Shown: piece by piece, positions 1 through 11,836 of the stretch
Numbering within the stretch: the stretch's first letter is position 1
How the letters are laid out: every line of letters begins with the position of its first letter
Assembly (NCBI GenBank): GCA_033439265.1
Contig: JAVTVX010000035.1
Location: forward strand, 13,418,001-13,482,000
Reading direction: 5' to 3'
DNA length: 64,000 nucleotides
DNA from: Dillenia suffruticosa
Taxonomy: Eukaryota > Streptophyta > Magnoliopsida > Dilleniales > Dilleniaceae
The notes under the pieces: model-generated
What the model was told of the DNA's origin: nothing
Database searches by the model: none
The model's input: only the letters and a program-made list of their open reading frames with translations
Position numbers and translations under genes: made by a program

Positions 1-88
1 GGGGAAGTACGGTTAGCATTTCTTGTCTATCTCATATAGAAGTGGTCTTTGATCTTTGTATAGCAATATTTTATTTTTTATTTTTCAG

Positions 89-134
89 GGGGCTGTTCAG
101 CTTCAAGACCATGAGCACATTCGAAGAACTCTGA
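89..134 (+). CDS. possible terminal exon of an unidentified upstream gene (partial)
   Basis: A pyrimidine-rich stretch ending in CAG at 86-88 looks like a splice acceptor. It is followed by a short reading frame that stops within about 45 bases: frame +2 gives GLFSFKTMSTFEEL and a stop, and frame +1 is open a little longer. The downstream 400 bases are AT-rich like a 3' UTR. The gene body would lie left of the window, so the product cannot be named, and this could be chance. Confidence 0.25.
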
Positions 135-140
135 GCTGTC

Positions 141-1357
141 CAGGACAAAGATGGTTTTTTTTTTTTTTTTTGTTAATCAGTTGGAGGAAGGAAATTAGCA
201 AAGATTTTAATTTCACATAAATCTGCATTATGGTCTACTCTCAAATCTTGTCCTTACCTTAATCTATATTTGTTTAATTTATTGGAGATGACTTCATGCT
301 TGGATATGGGAGAATAAAAAATTATAATAATAATGAAGATGATTTGTATATTGCTTTGGATAATGTAGAGGCGAGGATATATTTATAATGCTATATTCCA
401 TTGTCTTGCTGTTTGCAATTTGCATCCAATTTTCTTCCGTCACTCTTCTGCGGTTTGGATTTATAGAAATGGAGTATAGCAGTGAAATATAATAGTTTCT
501 TCTTTGAAAAGGGGAAAGAAAGGTTGTACGTATTTTGGATTGTTGTACCATTGAAGCACATCCATTGTAGGCCTAGACCAAAACCCTATTAACCAACCCG
601 TCCAGTAATGTAATACGCCTTCGCAAGAGTGGTTGACTAACCTAAGCTAATGGATTAATAATATTATCCAAAAAAAAAAAAAAAAAGAGGAAACAAAAAG
701 AAAAAGGAAGAAATGGGATATTTAATTATGTTTACGATGATGAATAAAGAAACAAACGGGTCTTCAAACTAATTACTAGTTAATTGGGGTCAAGGTTCTT
801 CTTGATATATTCAAGTTTTTGTAATGTTTGATTTTTTTTATTTTTTATTTTTTTTTTAACCCTCTTCTATTACTTTCATTTTTATGATTTTTCACAAATG
901 CAGCTATGTATCAAAAATCACACTTTCTATGGAAGGCCACAAAAAGCATTGCCTATTTCATTGCTTTGTGAGAGGTCACACACCTTACCAAATATAAATA
1001 GAAAAAAGAAAAAAAAAAACTATTTTTTTGCTATTTTGAGAACGAAGTTGATTGGATAAAAAATAAATAAATAAATAAACATAAAGATAAATTGTAATGT
1101 TGATATCATTGTGTTTCTCATATGAACGCTTCAAAAACTAATGTACTTCTACGCTAACCATCCCCTTTGTATATTCCCCTCCAAGACTTGGTAGGCATGT
1201 GACTTTCATTAATTGCCACATACTGTCAACATCCCTTCCACCCCCTCTTTCCTAGCCGCAACATCAGAGAGAAAAAAGGGGTTAGAAATAATGTGTTAAT
1301 TTACAGGGAAATCCAATTTGATTGACAAAACCCAGTCTTGGCGAAAATATAACAAGG

Positions 1358-1403
<46 letters not shown>

Positions 1404-2020
1404 AAAAGAAAATGTTATACACGATATATACAAACAAAGAAAAAAAGTTAGAAGTGATTCCTCTCCGATAAAAGCCAAGGAGGTATTTTTCCACAAGGTG
1501 ACCTAACATTTGCATTTTCTTACATTTGAATCTAATTCCTCCCAATCCCCCATCAACCCTTGTGTGTCAAAATCCACCTCCGTTATTTGCTCACGCTTCA
1601 CCTAGGTGAGTGCAACACACGCTCCTCTACTTCAGTCGAATAGTCGTCAAACCAATTTGTTCTATGCCTGATGTGTCCGCTAGACCTATGACAGTAGAAC
1701 ACGTTTGTAATAAAGATGAGGGGAGTGAGTGACACGCGCTCTTCGAGAGAGTTCGATGTGATAGACAAGCAACAAGAGGAACTTTGTAAGTGCAAAAAAT
1801 CTTGCAACGTAACACTCACGCTCACTCTCGAGAAGAGTCACAAGAATGAGGAACCCCAGATCCCGGAAAACATAATTAAATTAAAAAAAGAAAAATAAAA
1901 TAGATCGCAGAGTGAGAGAGAGTAGCATAAAAATCATACGAAAAGCATCGGCAACAGTAGCCAAAATAAAAGCAGAAAAGTAGAAAACAAGATCCACCTC
2001 GAACATCTCTCCACCCACAC
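141..2020. other. intergenic DNA upstream of the MYBC1-like gene
   Basis: No convincing coding region is seen; the short ORFs here have low-complexity content. The stretch holds poly(A)/poly(T) runs (151-171, 669-686) and a CT tract at 1362-1399. A short segment ending in a poly(A) run near 560-686 could be a decayed SINE 3' end, but no target duplication was found. The last several hundred bases should include the promoter of the downstream gene. Confidence 0.5.
1362..1399. repeat. (CT)n microsatellite
   Basis: An uninterrupted CT dinucleotide run of about 19 units lies about 1 kb upstream of the MYBC1-like start codon. CT/GA tracts in plant promoters can bind BASIC PENTACYSTEINE GAGA-binding proteins, but use here is only an inference. 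Confidence 0.9.
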
Positions 2021-2036
2021 CACACACACACACACA

Positions 2037-2105
<69 letters not shown>
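2021..2105. repeat. compound (CA)n(CT)n microsatellite in the leader/promoter of the MYBC1-like gene
   Basis: About nine CA units pass directly into about 33 CT units, ending 308 bases before the start codon. A shorter GA-rich run (2384-2403) sits immediately upstream of the ATG. Such a tract is expected to be length-variable between individuals and may lie in the 5' UTR. Confidence 0.9.
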
Positions 2106-2107
<2 letters not shown>

Positions 2108-2412
2108 CATCAAAACTCAACTCGTATCACATAAACCTGAACTAATAATTCAACGCCCCAATCACCACCACCATCTCCCCCCCCCAAAAAAAAAAAATCT
2201 TCGCTCCCTCATACCAAAAATTTGCTAATCTTCCAACATTCTCAGCCGCTTCGATTAGATTGTGTTTTGTACCTATAGAAATATTTCGGGGGGTTGGGTG
2301 GGTTATGAACCTTTCATCAAGAACCATTAAACCACCACAAAGAAGAAACAACAATTTACAGGTTGGGAGGTTAAATTAGTGGAGAGAGAAAGAGAGAGAG
2401 AGATTAATTATT

Positions 2413-3309
2413 ATGAGGGAAGAAGATTCAAATTGGTTTGCAAGATGGGAAGAAGAGCTACCAGCCCCAGAAGAATTGATGCCCCTTTCTCAAACCCTAA
2501 TTACTCCTGATCTCGCTCTTGCCTTCGACATCCGCAACCCTAATTCTTCTCAGCCTCCTCCCCCTCCTCCTCCTCAGCAACAACAGCTCCCCAATTCCTC
2601 CTCCCAGCACAATTCCACCGAATTCGACTCCGCCGATTTGGGCGGAGCTGGCGGCGGAGACGAGCCTGCTCGCACCCTCAAGCGCCCCAGGTTGGTCTGG
2701 ACTCCCCAGCTCCACAAGCGATTTGTAGATGCTGTGGCCCATTTGGGTATCAAAAATGCTGTCCCCAAAACCATAATGCAGTTGATGAGTGTAGATGGGT
2801 TGACAAGGGAAAATGTTGCTAGTCACTTGCAGAAATACAGGCTATATTTGAAGAGAATGCAGGGACTTTCTGGTGGGGGCGGCGGCGGTGTAGGAGGCGG
2901 CGCTGGCGGAGGACTCACGGCCCCGACGGACCCGGCGACGGATCATTTGTTTGCAAGTTCGCCAGTGCCGCCCCATTTCTTGCATCCGGGGGCAGGGCGG
3001 CCGAATTCTTCGGATCATTTCGTGCCCTATGTGCCGGTGGCGGCGCTGCATCACCAGCATATGGCGGCAGCTGCCGCGGCGGGAGTGGGGGTACACCCTT
3101 ATCATCATAGGCAGGTGGGGCATTTTGGGTCATCCCCAGGTGGGCAATTTGAGCTTCCATTTCTGTCGTCTAGGCAGTCACAGGCGCCGGTTCATAGAAT
3201 GGGGACTCCAATGCATAATGTGGTGCCTGGTTATGTGGAGGATTTGGAGTCTGGAACAGCAGCTGGCGCAAGGAAAGTGCTCACTCTTTTTCCGACAGGA
3301 GATGATTGA
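2413..3309 (+). CDS. MYBC1: GARP (G2-like) transcription factor, MYBC1/LUX group
   Basis: A complete intronless gene of 298 codons. The N-terminus ([17 protein letters not shown], then [15 protein letters not shown]) is the conserved start of the MYBC1/PCL1/LUX group and fixes this ATG. A proline/glutamine-rich linker (48-58) follows. The single GARP Myb-like DNA-binding domain covers residues about 89-149, starting [15 protein letters not shown] and ending in the SHLQKYR signature (137-143). Then come a glycine run (about 154-168), an ASSPVP motif and the conserved tail [10 protein letters not shown]. Family members are nuclear DNA-binding proteins; Arabidopsis MYBC1 has been reported as a negative regulator of freezing tolerance, and LUX and BOA belong to the circadian evening complex. 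The gene has long CT tracts in both flanks. The similarity is closest to MYBC1 rather than LUX, judged from memory of the N- and C-terminal motifs. Confidence 0.93.
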   Translation: MREEDSNWFARWEEELPAPEELMPLSQTLITPDLALAFDIRNPNSSQPPPPPPPQQQQLPNSSSQHNSTEFDSADLGGAGGGDEPARTLKRPRLVWTPQLHKRFVDAVAHLGIKNAVPKTIMQLMSVDGLTRENVASHLQKYRLYLKRMQGLSGGGGGGVGGGAGGGLTAPTDPATDHLFASSPVPPHFLHPGAGRPNSSDHFVPYVPVAALHHQHMAAAAAAGVGVHPYHHRQVGHFGSSPGGQFELPFLSSRQSQAPVHRMGTPMHNVVPGYVEDLESGTAAGARKVLTLFPTGDD

Positions 3310-3396
3310 AATTGAATTGAATTGTACTGAGTCTCATCTCATGGTAACTTGCCTCTTTTCTGGCTCTTTAATCTTTCCAATTTATGTTCCTTATTT

Positions 3397-3398
<2 letters not shown>

Positions 3399-3467
<69 letters not shown>
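3399..3467. repeat. (CT)n microsatellite in the probable 3' UTR of the MYBC1-like gene
   Basis: About 34 uninterrupted CT units begin 90 bases after the stop codon. With the similar tract in the 5' flank, the gene is bracketed by CT repeats on the sense strand. The ORF overlapping this tract in another frame is a repeat artefact. Confidence 0.9.
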
Positions 3468-3473
<6 letters not shown>

Positions 3474-6341
3474 GTGTTAGTTGTCTTTTGGAGGAAAGTT
3501 AACTAGGATTTGATTGTAGGGCATCAGTTGTAATTGTTGGTTGTTTTGTTGTTGGTAGTCATTGTGGTGATGGTGGGTATAATTGCCGTTATGAGGCTGT
3601 TCTTTCTTGTATCCCCAAAAAAATGCTGTTTCTACAGTTCTGTCTCCATCCTTGACAGGGTTAAATGCTAGTCACTAGTGTCTGTTCTCTCATCCTTTGG
3701 ACTCCTTGCATAGGAGAGTTGCAATAATGTTTTCAAGGACTATCAACCACAAGCAAGAAATGGTGCTGGTTTATTCTTGGTTGATTCTCTCTGTCTTCAC
3801 ATTTGTTCAAAATCGAGATGGGTATCCCCTAAATTGGCATCTTTCATTCTCTTGGGAGAGTTTCTCATATTTGGTGGTGGCAGAGGAAGCTGCAGCAAAG
3901 GATCCATTGGACTTTCGAGTTTCTAGTGAGAGTAAAATAAACCTTGAGGCACTGTGTTATTTGGAAACGTAAGAGACCAATAATTATTGCTGGGCAGCAG
4001 ATAAAATACTGAAGTTGTCAGTGTTGTCTGTAGAGTTACCTGTGTTATGTGTAGGAATTCTGTTCACCCTATGTTTCTTAGTCTAGTTTTATGTAGAGGT
4101 TGAAGTTATCTGTTGTACATTGTGTGATTCTATAGAGGACTTGAAAACCCCTTTGTCCGGGTATCTTTAAAAAATCAAGAACTTATTTTGTGTTATTAGA
4201 ATGTCTAATGCATATCAATGCCATGTGATTGGATTTCTTGAATTTGGCTTGTTGTTTAGAACCTTTATGCTTCACATCTTCCATCTAAAACTGAGATAAT
4301 TGAAATTCTATTTGACTAAGAATTATTGTGTTTGCTTATACAGAAATGCTGCATTACTTATTAGTTTTGTTTTTAATCTGACCTTTTTAAGCTGTTTAAA
4401 ATATATGGACAGCCTAAACATATGAGGATCTATTCAGTTTTTCACCCAGACTGTGTTGCCAGAACCTTTGAAAAATATATGTTCTATTTAATTAATAGAT
4501 TAGCAAGACACAGTGGAAACCATGAACTTGTGATGTAACTGGTATATTGTTGGTTCTCTTGAGCCATTGTAGCAATGAAACAGAACTTGAAGGGTGAAAA
4601 TTTATGTCCTGTGATGCTTTGATATATTGAGAAATTCAATCATGCATTGTCTTACATCCCTAGGATTTCCTCATATCCGAATTTTCGTTCATTTTAAAGG
4701 TTGTAGGAGGGCGTCGCAGACTCTTATATCTTGTGCACCTGCACTCTCTTTCTTGCTGTTAATCCTGGGCTTTTGACTTTTCTTGGAAGAAAATTAAAAG
4801 GGAAAAAGAAAACCTAAGCTAGAACGTTGCTGGCATGCTAATCTTACAATTGTTGTTTGCTTTTGGTTTTTCTAAATTCTGTTTTAGTTTGCATGCACCT
4901 TATAGAAATAAAAAATTAAAAATTAAAAATTAGAAAAAAAAAAAAAAAGGAAAGATAGAAAAACACCTGTGGCATTGAGGAAATCCTCCAAAGGGAGATA
5001 ACTGCTGAATAACAAGGGACCACATACTGAGAGTAATGTGCACCAATTTGAGATTTAACAGAAAGAACTAGACCTAGTTAAACAAATTGTTCATTTTCTC
5101 CATGGAGTCCAGGATAGGCATAAAGGAGTGGAGATCAATCCAAGATTCATGCATTAGAGTTCTACGTATTCTAAGATAATTTTTCCAGTGCTTCTTTACT
5201 CATTGTTTCTGCACTTATATTTGATGGTAGTCTTAAATTTCAAAAATTACACAACCTCCATAGCCCTCAGCAGCTCTGAGCTGGAATTTTTCGATGATCT
5301 AGAAGAAATCTGTTTTACATTTACTCAGGAGTAGCTTAGAAAGTGCTTCTTCTACAAACAAGCAGCAGATATTTTTTCTTATTCTTTTTTTTAATATATA
5401 TTATTTTTTGGGGTGGGGGTGCACTTTAATTGGAAGAAAACAATTAGGATTTTTTACTGCACTATTGGAGACATAAAGTATCGCATGGGGTCAGGGAAGT
5501 CTGGATCTAGTTTGATATTTGGTAATAGATTTTGTAGAGCAGGCTGCGTTCATTCATAGCAATAGCAAGAAATATTCATCAATTCTAGGAATGAATTAAA
5601 TTAGGTAACTGAAGTCTTGTACTTCTTTGCATTTCAAAAGCCCTAAGTGCATGTAATGTCCTGATTATTGGTTTTTGAAGATAAAGTTTCACCAGTGGTT
5701 TAGTATTTCTTTTGATGATCAGCAATGGGCTTGATGATATGAGGTATCTGAAATTCTCTCAACTACCTGAATGGCGTGCTATGCACTATCGCTTGGTTTA
5801 GCATGCCCATAAAGCTAATTTTGCGGTATGCTTATTATCTGATTCCTTTCATATTATGATAGCTTGAACTTCATTGCTGTCTTTGTTTAGTAAAGAAGAG
5901 TTTGTTCGACTAATCTGATTTGAGTGCAGTTCATATGTTGCCTGCCCTGTTAGAAGTTTTTAAGCATTTTCATGCAAACTTTGCTGGAAAATCATGCATA
6001 AAGTTTATGTATTTTACTTGTTTTTACATATACATCCCCCATCCCTTCATTGTCTTGAATGCAATGTGGTATGGCATGCCAATTCCTTGATTTTTCAGAT
6101 AATTATGCTTTGCCAGCATCTAGAATCTAGAAATTTTGTATTTGTACGTTTGACAGGATGCTTAAATTTTTAAATTTTCAAATTTTACATGAGCGAATTC
6201 CTAAGAGAGAGAGCTTTTTCGTCATTTCTTCGTCTGAGTTACTTGATATGTTGTCCATTTGATGGACGCATCGTTGATGGTCATCTTGTAGCTGAAAGTG
6301 CAAATGACTAGCTTGTACAGAGAGAAAAGTAATTTTAAAGG

Positions 6342-6372
<31 letters not shown>

Positions 6373-7558
6373 ATTTATTTACCACATAAGAAAATACTGA
6401 ATAACAAGCAGTCTCCTTTTCTTTTGGTACAAGCAGTCTGATAACAAGCAGTCTCTTGTATGTATTCCTTTTTCCTTTCTAGTTAAAAACAATGAGGCTC
6501 CTTATTTTCAACTTGTTTGCCTCTGCATTTTCAAGTCTTTACATTCAGGCAAGGCAACAATGCATCATGTAGCCTTGAATAATAAATAGTGCAAGGCTTT
6601 TATAAGAACCTAACCATTTTATGCTAGTCCAAAAATGATAATACCCTCCTATATGAGGGGGTTTTCTGGAAATTAAAATTATGCTTACGGGCAATTCTTC
6701 TTACAACTTATTACTACTTGAAGATATTTACAATGTCTTTCAAAAAGGTAATAACGCTAATCGCTGTCACCTTCTTAATGATGATACATCGTTAAACAAA
6801 CGTTGCTATTTCCACCATTTTAAAAGAAAAAAAAAAAAGGTAAAAATCCCTGATTCATAATTTCTCAAAATGACCCCTTTTTTTTTTTTTAATCATACGC
6901 GGATATTCGAATTCTAGCATATTATATAAAGGAGGGAGAAGACATCATTTGAGCCGAAGCTCATTGGCTCAAAATGACTCTCTTAGATTTACTTCATTAT
7001 CATGTTGGCCCTCTTCATTTAATTTAAAGAGATAAATACCACAAAAATAATAAAAAAATATAATTAATAATTAATAATTAAATTTGAGAGCTCTACTACA
7101 ATCACCATCTATTTTCTAGCCCATATTGCTTATTTTTGACGTGTTAAGAAAATCAAATTCAATAATTCAAAAACAAAAAGATTTAAACTTAAGCACAAAA
7201 AGAATTATTTTGATTACTAATTTGTAATTATAATATTTAAACATTTAGAACAGTGAGGTGATGGTGTGGGGGTTAATAGGAGAGAAGATAACGCAATTGC
7301 GGTGGCGGCGGCAGCACAACCAATTTTCTTAAAATTATTTTTGTTCAATTTTTAATATTTAATTTTTCTAATTTTTATAATCTTAGTATTTTTTGTGATA
7401 CTTAAATACTAAACTAAATGAAGGGAGGTCAAGTAATAATGGAGAAAACATTTCTGAAATAATAATTTATGAAATTAACAGACACGCATTAATATTAGTA
7501 TTGAAAATATATAGGATAATGGAGAAACCTATTATTATTTTGAAATAATAACTTGAGC

Positions 7559-7595
<37 letters not shown>

Positions 7596-7900
7596 ATTAT
7601 TATTAAAAATATATATTTTTTGATTATTTTGAAATATTAGTATTTTTATGAATAGTGAAGAAAACCATTTTTGTTCTATTAATATTAGTATTGAGATCTC
7701 AAGCATCACCGTCTATTTTTAATTTATGAAATTAAAAATTCAATAAGATGCTTATTTCATATTAAGGATGGACATAATAATTGAATACTTTGATCTATAA
7801 TATCATTTTGTATTAAAACCTATTAATTTCTTAATATTTTAATATTTTTTGAGTTGAATTTGTTTAAGTTAAAATTTTCTAACATTTTAAGCTTTTAAAC
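3468..7900. other. AT-rich intergenic DNA without a recognisable gene
   Basis: No coding region is supported. The first few hundred bases may include the rest of the MYBC1-like 3' UTR. The stretch has homopolymer runs (for example about 30 A residues at 6341-6370) and becomes strongly AT-rich after about 6.6 kb, with an (AT)n microsatellite at 7563-7590. Confidence 0.5.
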
Positions 7901-8017
7901 TTATTTTTAGATGTTTTTTTTTTTGTTATATAAGAATTTGAATCTGAAATCACCAGGTCGGGGGAGAGGGTTTGTAGTATTAGGCTGTTCCGTTGGGGGC
8001 GTTATTTTTAGATGTTT
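7901..8017 (-). mobile_element. short SINE-like insertion with 16 bp target duplication
   Basis: The 16 bp TTATTTTTAGATGTTT occurs at 7901-7916 and again at 8002-8017. Between the copies lies an 85 bp insert that begins with a poly(T) run. Read on the minus strand, the insert ends in poly(A) and contains GATTCAAATTC, close to the RNA polymerase III B-box. The long target duplication and the tail are hallmarks of LINE-mobilised SINEs. No clear A-box is seen, so this is probably a truncated copy. Confidence 0.7.
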
Positions 8018-9969
8018 GATGCAATGTTTGTGTTAAAAATAATTTATTTTTAGATTTGAATTGAAATTTATGAACCTTAAATTAATATTTTGAAATATAT
8101 ATATATTTTAAAATACATAGGGCTACGAGTTACAAATGTCAAAATACTTTGATACCAATGTAAATTAGCAGACTTAAATTAACAACCTTAAGTCGTTGCA
8201 TTCGGAAAAGGTACAGACGACGCATACCCACTTTAGACCCCGTTAAAGAATCACCCCCCCCCCCCCCCCCATTTTAAAATGAAATAACAAACTATATTAA
8301 TCATAGAGAAAGAAAAAAATTTAATGCAAATGTGTAGAGGAAGATTGCAAATAAAATAATTTATAAAATTAAAAGCCAATATATTCAAATAGATAAATTT
8401 TTTTTATAAAGAGAAAGTTAATATTTTTAGATTTACTGAGAAAAATTAACTTTTTCTTTTTCTTTTGAGTGAGATAACTCAAAATCGACATTTGGAGATT
8501 GAAAATTTAAACAAATTGATTAAAAAAAAAAAGAAACTAATAGATTTTGTTTTAAAGAGAATTTAAATTTGATATTTTAATTCAAGATTGATGTGCTAGA
8601 AAATCTAGAATAAATTAATTGTTTAAAAAAATAGAATTAATATCTCTAGTTTTTTTTTTTTAAAAAAAAAAGAAACACATTTAAAGAAAAAATATAAATT
8701 AAATCTGTTTTTCAGAGAAAAAATTAATATATTTAGCTTAATAGAGATCTAAATTAAAATGAACTTGTCTAAATGTAGAAAAGAAAAAAAAAATAAAATA
8801 ATTTTTATAATGAGAGAATTAATGTGTTTAATTTGAATAATAAGAAAAATGAAGTTGACTTGGTTTTCTTTTTTAGTTTTTTTCAAGTAGAGAAAACCCA
8901 TGAGTTTAATTTCATGAAATAAAAGGATATATATTTTTTAATTTTTTCATGTTTATTTTTTTAGCAAAAGAAAGAGAATGGCATGAAATGGAGGGAACCT
9001 GCTACACACGCTCCTCAAACATGGCGCAGACAGCCGAGAAAGTTGAGACATCTATATTTTAATAATTGTCTAAAATTAGCTAATGTCACTGGTTCGAAAT
9101 AGTAATACCTCAGCTCATTTGGATGTGTTAGTTATATCCCAAGCACAGCCCTTAAGCATATCACTAACTCAAACATTTTATATACATTACTACATATATT
9201 ATATGATACCATTCCAACCTTGCGTCATGGGGACCGAACAAATCAGATCTTGATCCGTGCCAGAGAGGATAAATACTAAGCTATGGAGGAAGCATGAATG
9301 CAATCCCCTTTTCTTGCTTAGCAAGTTCAAGGTACTGGAGCAACAAGAGCATCAAGACCCAAGTGCATGCACCAAAAACTGCAATTAAATTATTCTACAA
9401 TCTCAAATAATGCAAACATTAATTTTACGGGTACCGAGATTCCATGACGGGAAAAACATGTATGCATAAAAAGGACTTAAAGCTGGCATTCATAACTTTC
9501 TTCAAACCATCCCTAAGATGGCTTATCCTAAAATAACACTACCCCATGTGACCAGCTTGCCTTTCTTTCCTTTCCCCCCCCCCAATTATACCCAACATAT
9601 ACTAGATCTCGACCTATACCTTCTAGTCCTCGGAGCCTAAGAGCCTGTTCGGATGGAGAGAAATGGGCAGAAAAGAAAGAGTTTCAAAGGAAAGTGACTC
9701 GCTTTCCTTTATTTAGGAGTTAAACAAGGGCATAATTGTTGTGATTTGGATGGATGAAAAAGGAATAAAAATGGCTAAAATGTTTCCACCCAAAATTGGA
9801 AAGAGATGGATAGAAACACTGCAAAATAATTTTTTAATATGACAAGAGTGTCCTTATTATGTTGATACTAAACAAATTCTCGCCGGATGCATCCCATTGG
9901 ACCTTACAAGTTTTGATTTTTGAATTTTTTTTAATATATTTTGAAAACAACACAGGAGTGCCCTTATCT
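8018..9969. other. AT-rich intergenic DNA with a poly(C) tract
   Basis: No gene is seen. A 17-base poly(C) run occupies 8254-8270, which is unusual in such AT-rich DNA. The segment near 9641 begins with a GCCTGTTCGGATGG-like string common at ends of hAT/PIF-type MITEs, but a matching opposite end was not found. Confidence 0.4.
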
Positions 9970-10665
9970 TGGTCGACTGGCTGGATATCCAGCCGACTGA
10001 GCAAGCAATACTTACTCGTTGAGATCCCAGTTCGAATAAATTCTTGGAACTCTCTCTCTCTCCAATTGTTGTTTGGGGTTAAATTGTATCTGTATGCTAA
10101 TATTCCAAGAAATGATGTATTTCATCATTATTTTACTTGGGTGTATTTTGTTTTTCTTATTTAAACAAACCTTGACTTTCGTTGTTTGAAAAGAAACAGA
10201 AAAGTGAAAGTGAAGGAGTTAAGTTTGCATTTAAGGAAACAAACATTTTGTTTTACCGTGTAAGTACAAGAGATTAGAATTTTGAATCCGATTATGTTAA
10301 TTTCTTTTTAAAAGGGTTCCGTGGACGGAAGCTGAGAAGAAAAGTGGGGGTCATTTGACATCAGCTGCGGCTTTTGTGGAAGGGGGCTTACAGGAAGCCT
10401 ATGAGAATGCTTGCGGCATATGTTTAGAGGCTTTCTCCCTAACAGGGAACCTGCAACGGTACGATAGATTTAATCATCGTATGGTCAAAGGCTTGTCGCA
10501 TGAAACTTGTGTGCAGTCTACTTTAAACCCGACTGGCCCAAACATCACGGCCGCATGAGTATCACCTTCAGTGCACCCTTCAATGGTTTAACCCCAAACA
10601 ACAATTGGAACTCGGCCAGGAAGTATTGCCTGCTCAGTTGGCTGGATTGTTCAGCCGGTTGATTA
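9970..10665. mobile_element. inverted-repeat element carrying a captured RING-gene fragment
   Basis: Two arms in inverted orientation flank a central segment. The inner 22 bases of each arm (10062-10083 and 10587-10608) are perfect reverse complements. Further out the arms still match imperfectly, including CCAGCCGACTGAGC on the left against the reverse complement of 10632-10665. The left arm also contains the palindrome GGCTGGATATCCAGCC at 9979-9994. The interior holds an RHF2A-like coding fragment. This resembles a Pack-type transposon or a foldback element. No target duplication was identified, so the class and outer ends are uncertain; TGGTCGAC-type motifs continue to about 10.79 kb. Confidence 0.5.
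10331..10435 (+). pseudogene. fragment of an RHF2A-like RING-type E3 ubiquitin ligase gene
   Basis: About 35 codons read AEKKSGGHLTSAAAFVEGG followed by CGICLEAF. This matches, from memory, the N-terminus and the first half of the RING finger of RHF1A/RHF2A, where LTSAAAFVEGG and SICLEAF are conserved. The match stops at the first zinc ligand pair; what follows lacks the CKHEFH and CPMC parts of the RING. The fragment has no start codon of its own and sits between inverted repeats. It is a captured or orphan exon piece, not a working ligase. In Arabidopsis, RHF1A and RHF2A promote gametophyte cell-cycle progression by degrading a CDK inhibitor. Confidence 0.65.
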
Positions 10666-11802
10666 AGGACTACAGAGTTCTCAGCTAGGTCGACCAAGGA
10701 GCATTTGTGGCTACTCAGTCAGCTGAGTACCTCAGCCGGTCGATCGGGCAGCCCTGCTCAGTTGGCCAAGTTCCTAAGCTGGTCGACCAAATGCATGCCT
10801 TTTCAATCCCCATCTCAATTCCGGTGAGTACATTTAAATTCTTCATGGGTAAATATGTAAAATTATATTATCATAGATCATTTCTTTCCAAATCTCCAGA
10901 CAAAATATATCTTATCTTTCATTCTTTTCTTTTCTAAAGTTTTCTTTCTTTCCTTCTCTCTTCCTTCCTAAACTCCCACACGAGCCCTAAGCAATCATAC
11001 ATTCTGGACATACCGAAACAAACACCTCCCCAAAGGATCTCGTGATGAAGATCAAGAATCAAGAAACAAAGCACATAAAATAACCACACGGTGAACAGCA
11101 TATTAAGGGAATTATATGAATCCACTACAAATATTAAGTTCAAGTCTTTAGTTCTAACGTCCTCCAACCCTAGTGAACTACTATATGACCCAAAAATGGA
11201 AACAACAAACAAAAACTGATGCAAAATATTAAAAGTCTTTCACAATAAAGCTACCAACAAAGAAAGGTACCATCAAGGCAAGAAGACAAATTTGAAAGCG
11301 ATACAAGTAATACAAACACATCTGCCCACCTAAGCAAATCATTTTAATGGGTCTGTGAGTAATCAAAACTCAGAGGCTGCTGACAGAACGGGGCCTGCAT
11401 TAATACCAAAATATTTTGCACATTTCAGCATTACAAAAATCATAACAAAAATTTGTAGGCAAGTAAAGAAATGCAAAAAAAGAAAAAAAAAAAAAGAAAA
11501 GAAAAACAGATGAATGGAAAGAAAAAATGGAAAACCATCGACTGGCAAAAACAGAAACGTGGAAATACCAGAACAGGATGAGGCCCCAATCCCTTCTACC
11601 AGGGCAGGTAGCATGTTTGACTCGACTAACATGCTAAAATTTTTTCCTTGTGATTCTCTATCTTGGGAAAAGAGGGAAAGAGTTCAATTTAACACTTGGT
11701 TCTAAAAGATTGTAGATCTATAGCCCTCTTAAGATTTCCTAAGCAAAATTAAGAACCTTATAATTTAATCCCTATCCCCCACCCCGGCTAAAAAATAAAA
11801 AA

Positions 11803-11836
<34 letters not shown>

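Noticed and set aside
294..551. 85-codon minus-strand ORF near the left edge
   Set aside because: AT-rich, Ile/Tyr/Asn-rich content with no homology features; likely chance in 3' UTR or intergenic DNA.
1881..2120. Minus-strand ORF of Glu-Arg repeats
   Set aside because: It is simply the translation of the CA/CT microsatellite.
2951..3502. 183-codon plus-strand ORF overlapping the MYBC1-like gene
   Set aside because: It is an out-of-frame shadow of the GARP gene that continues through the CT microsatellite as Leu-Ser repeats.
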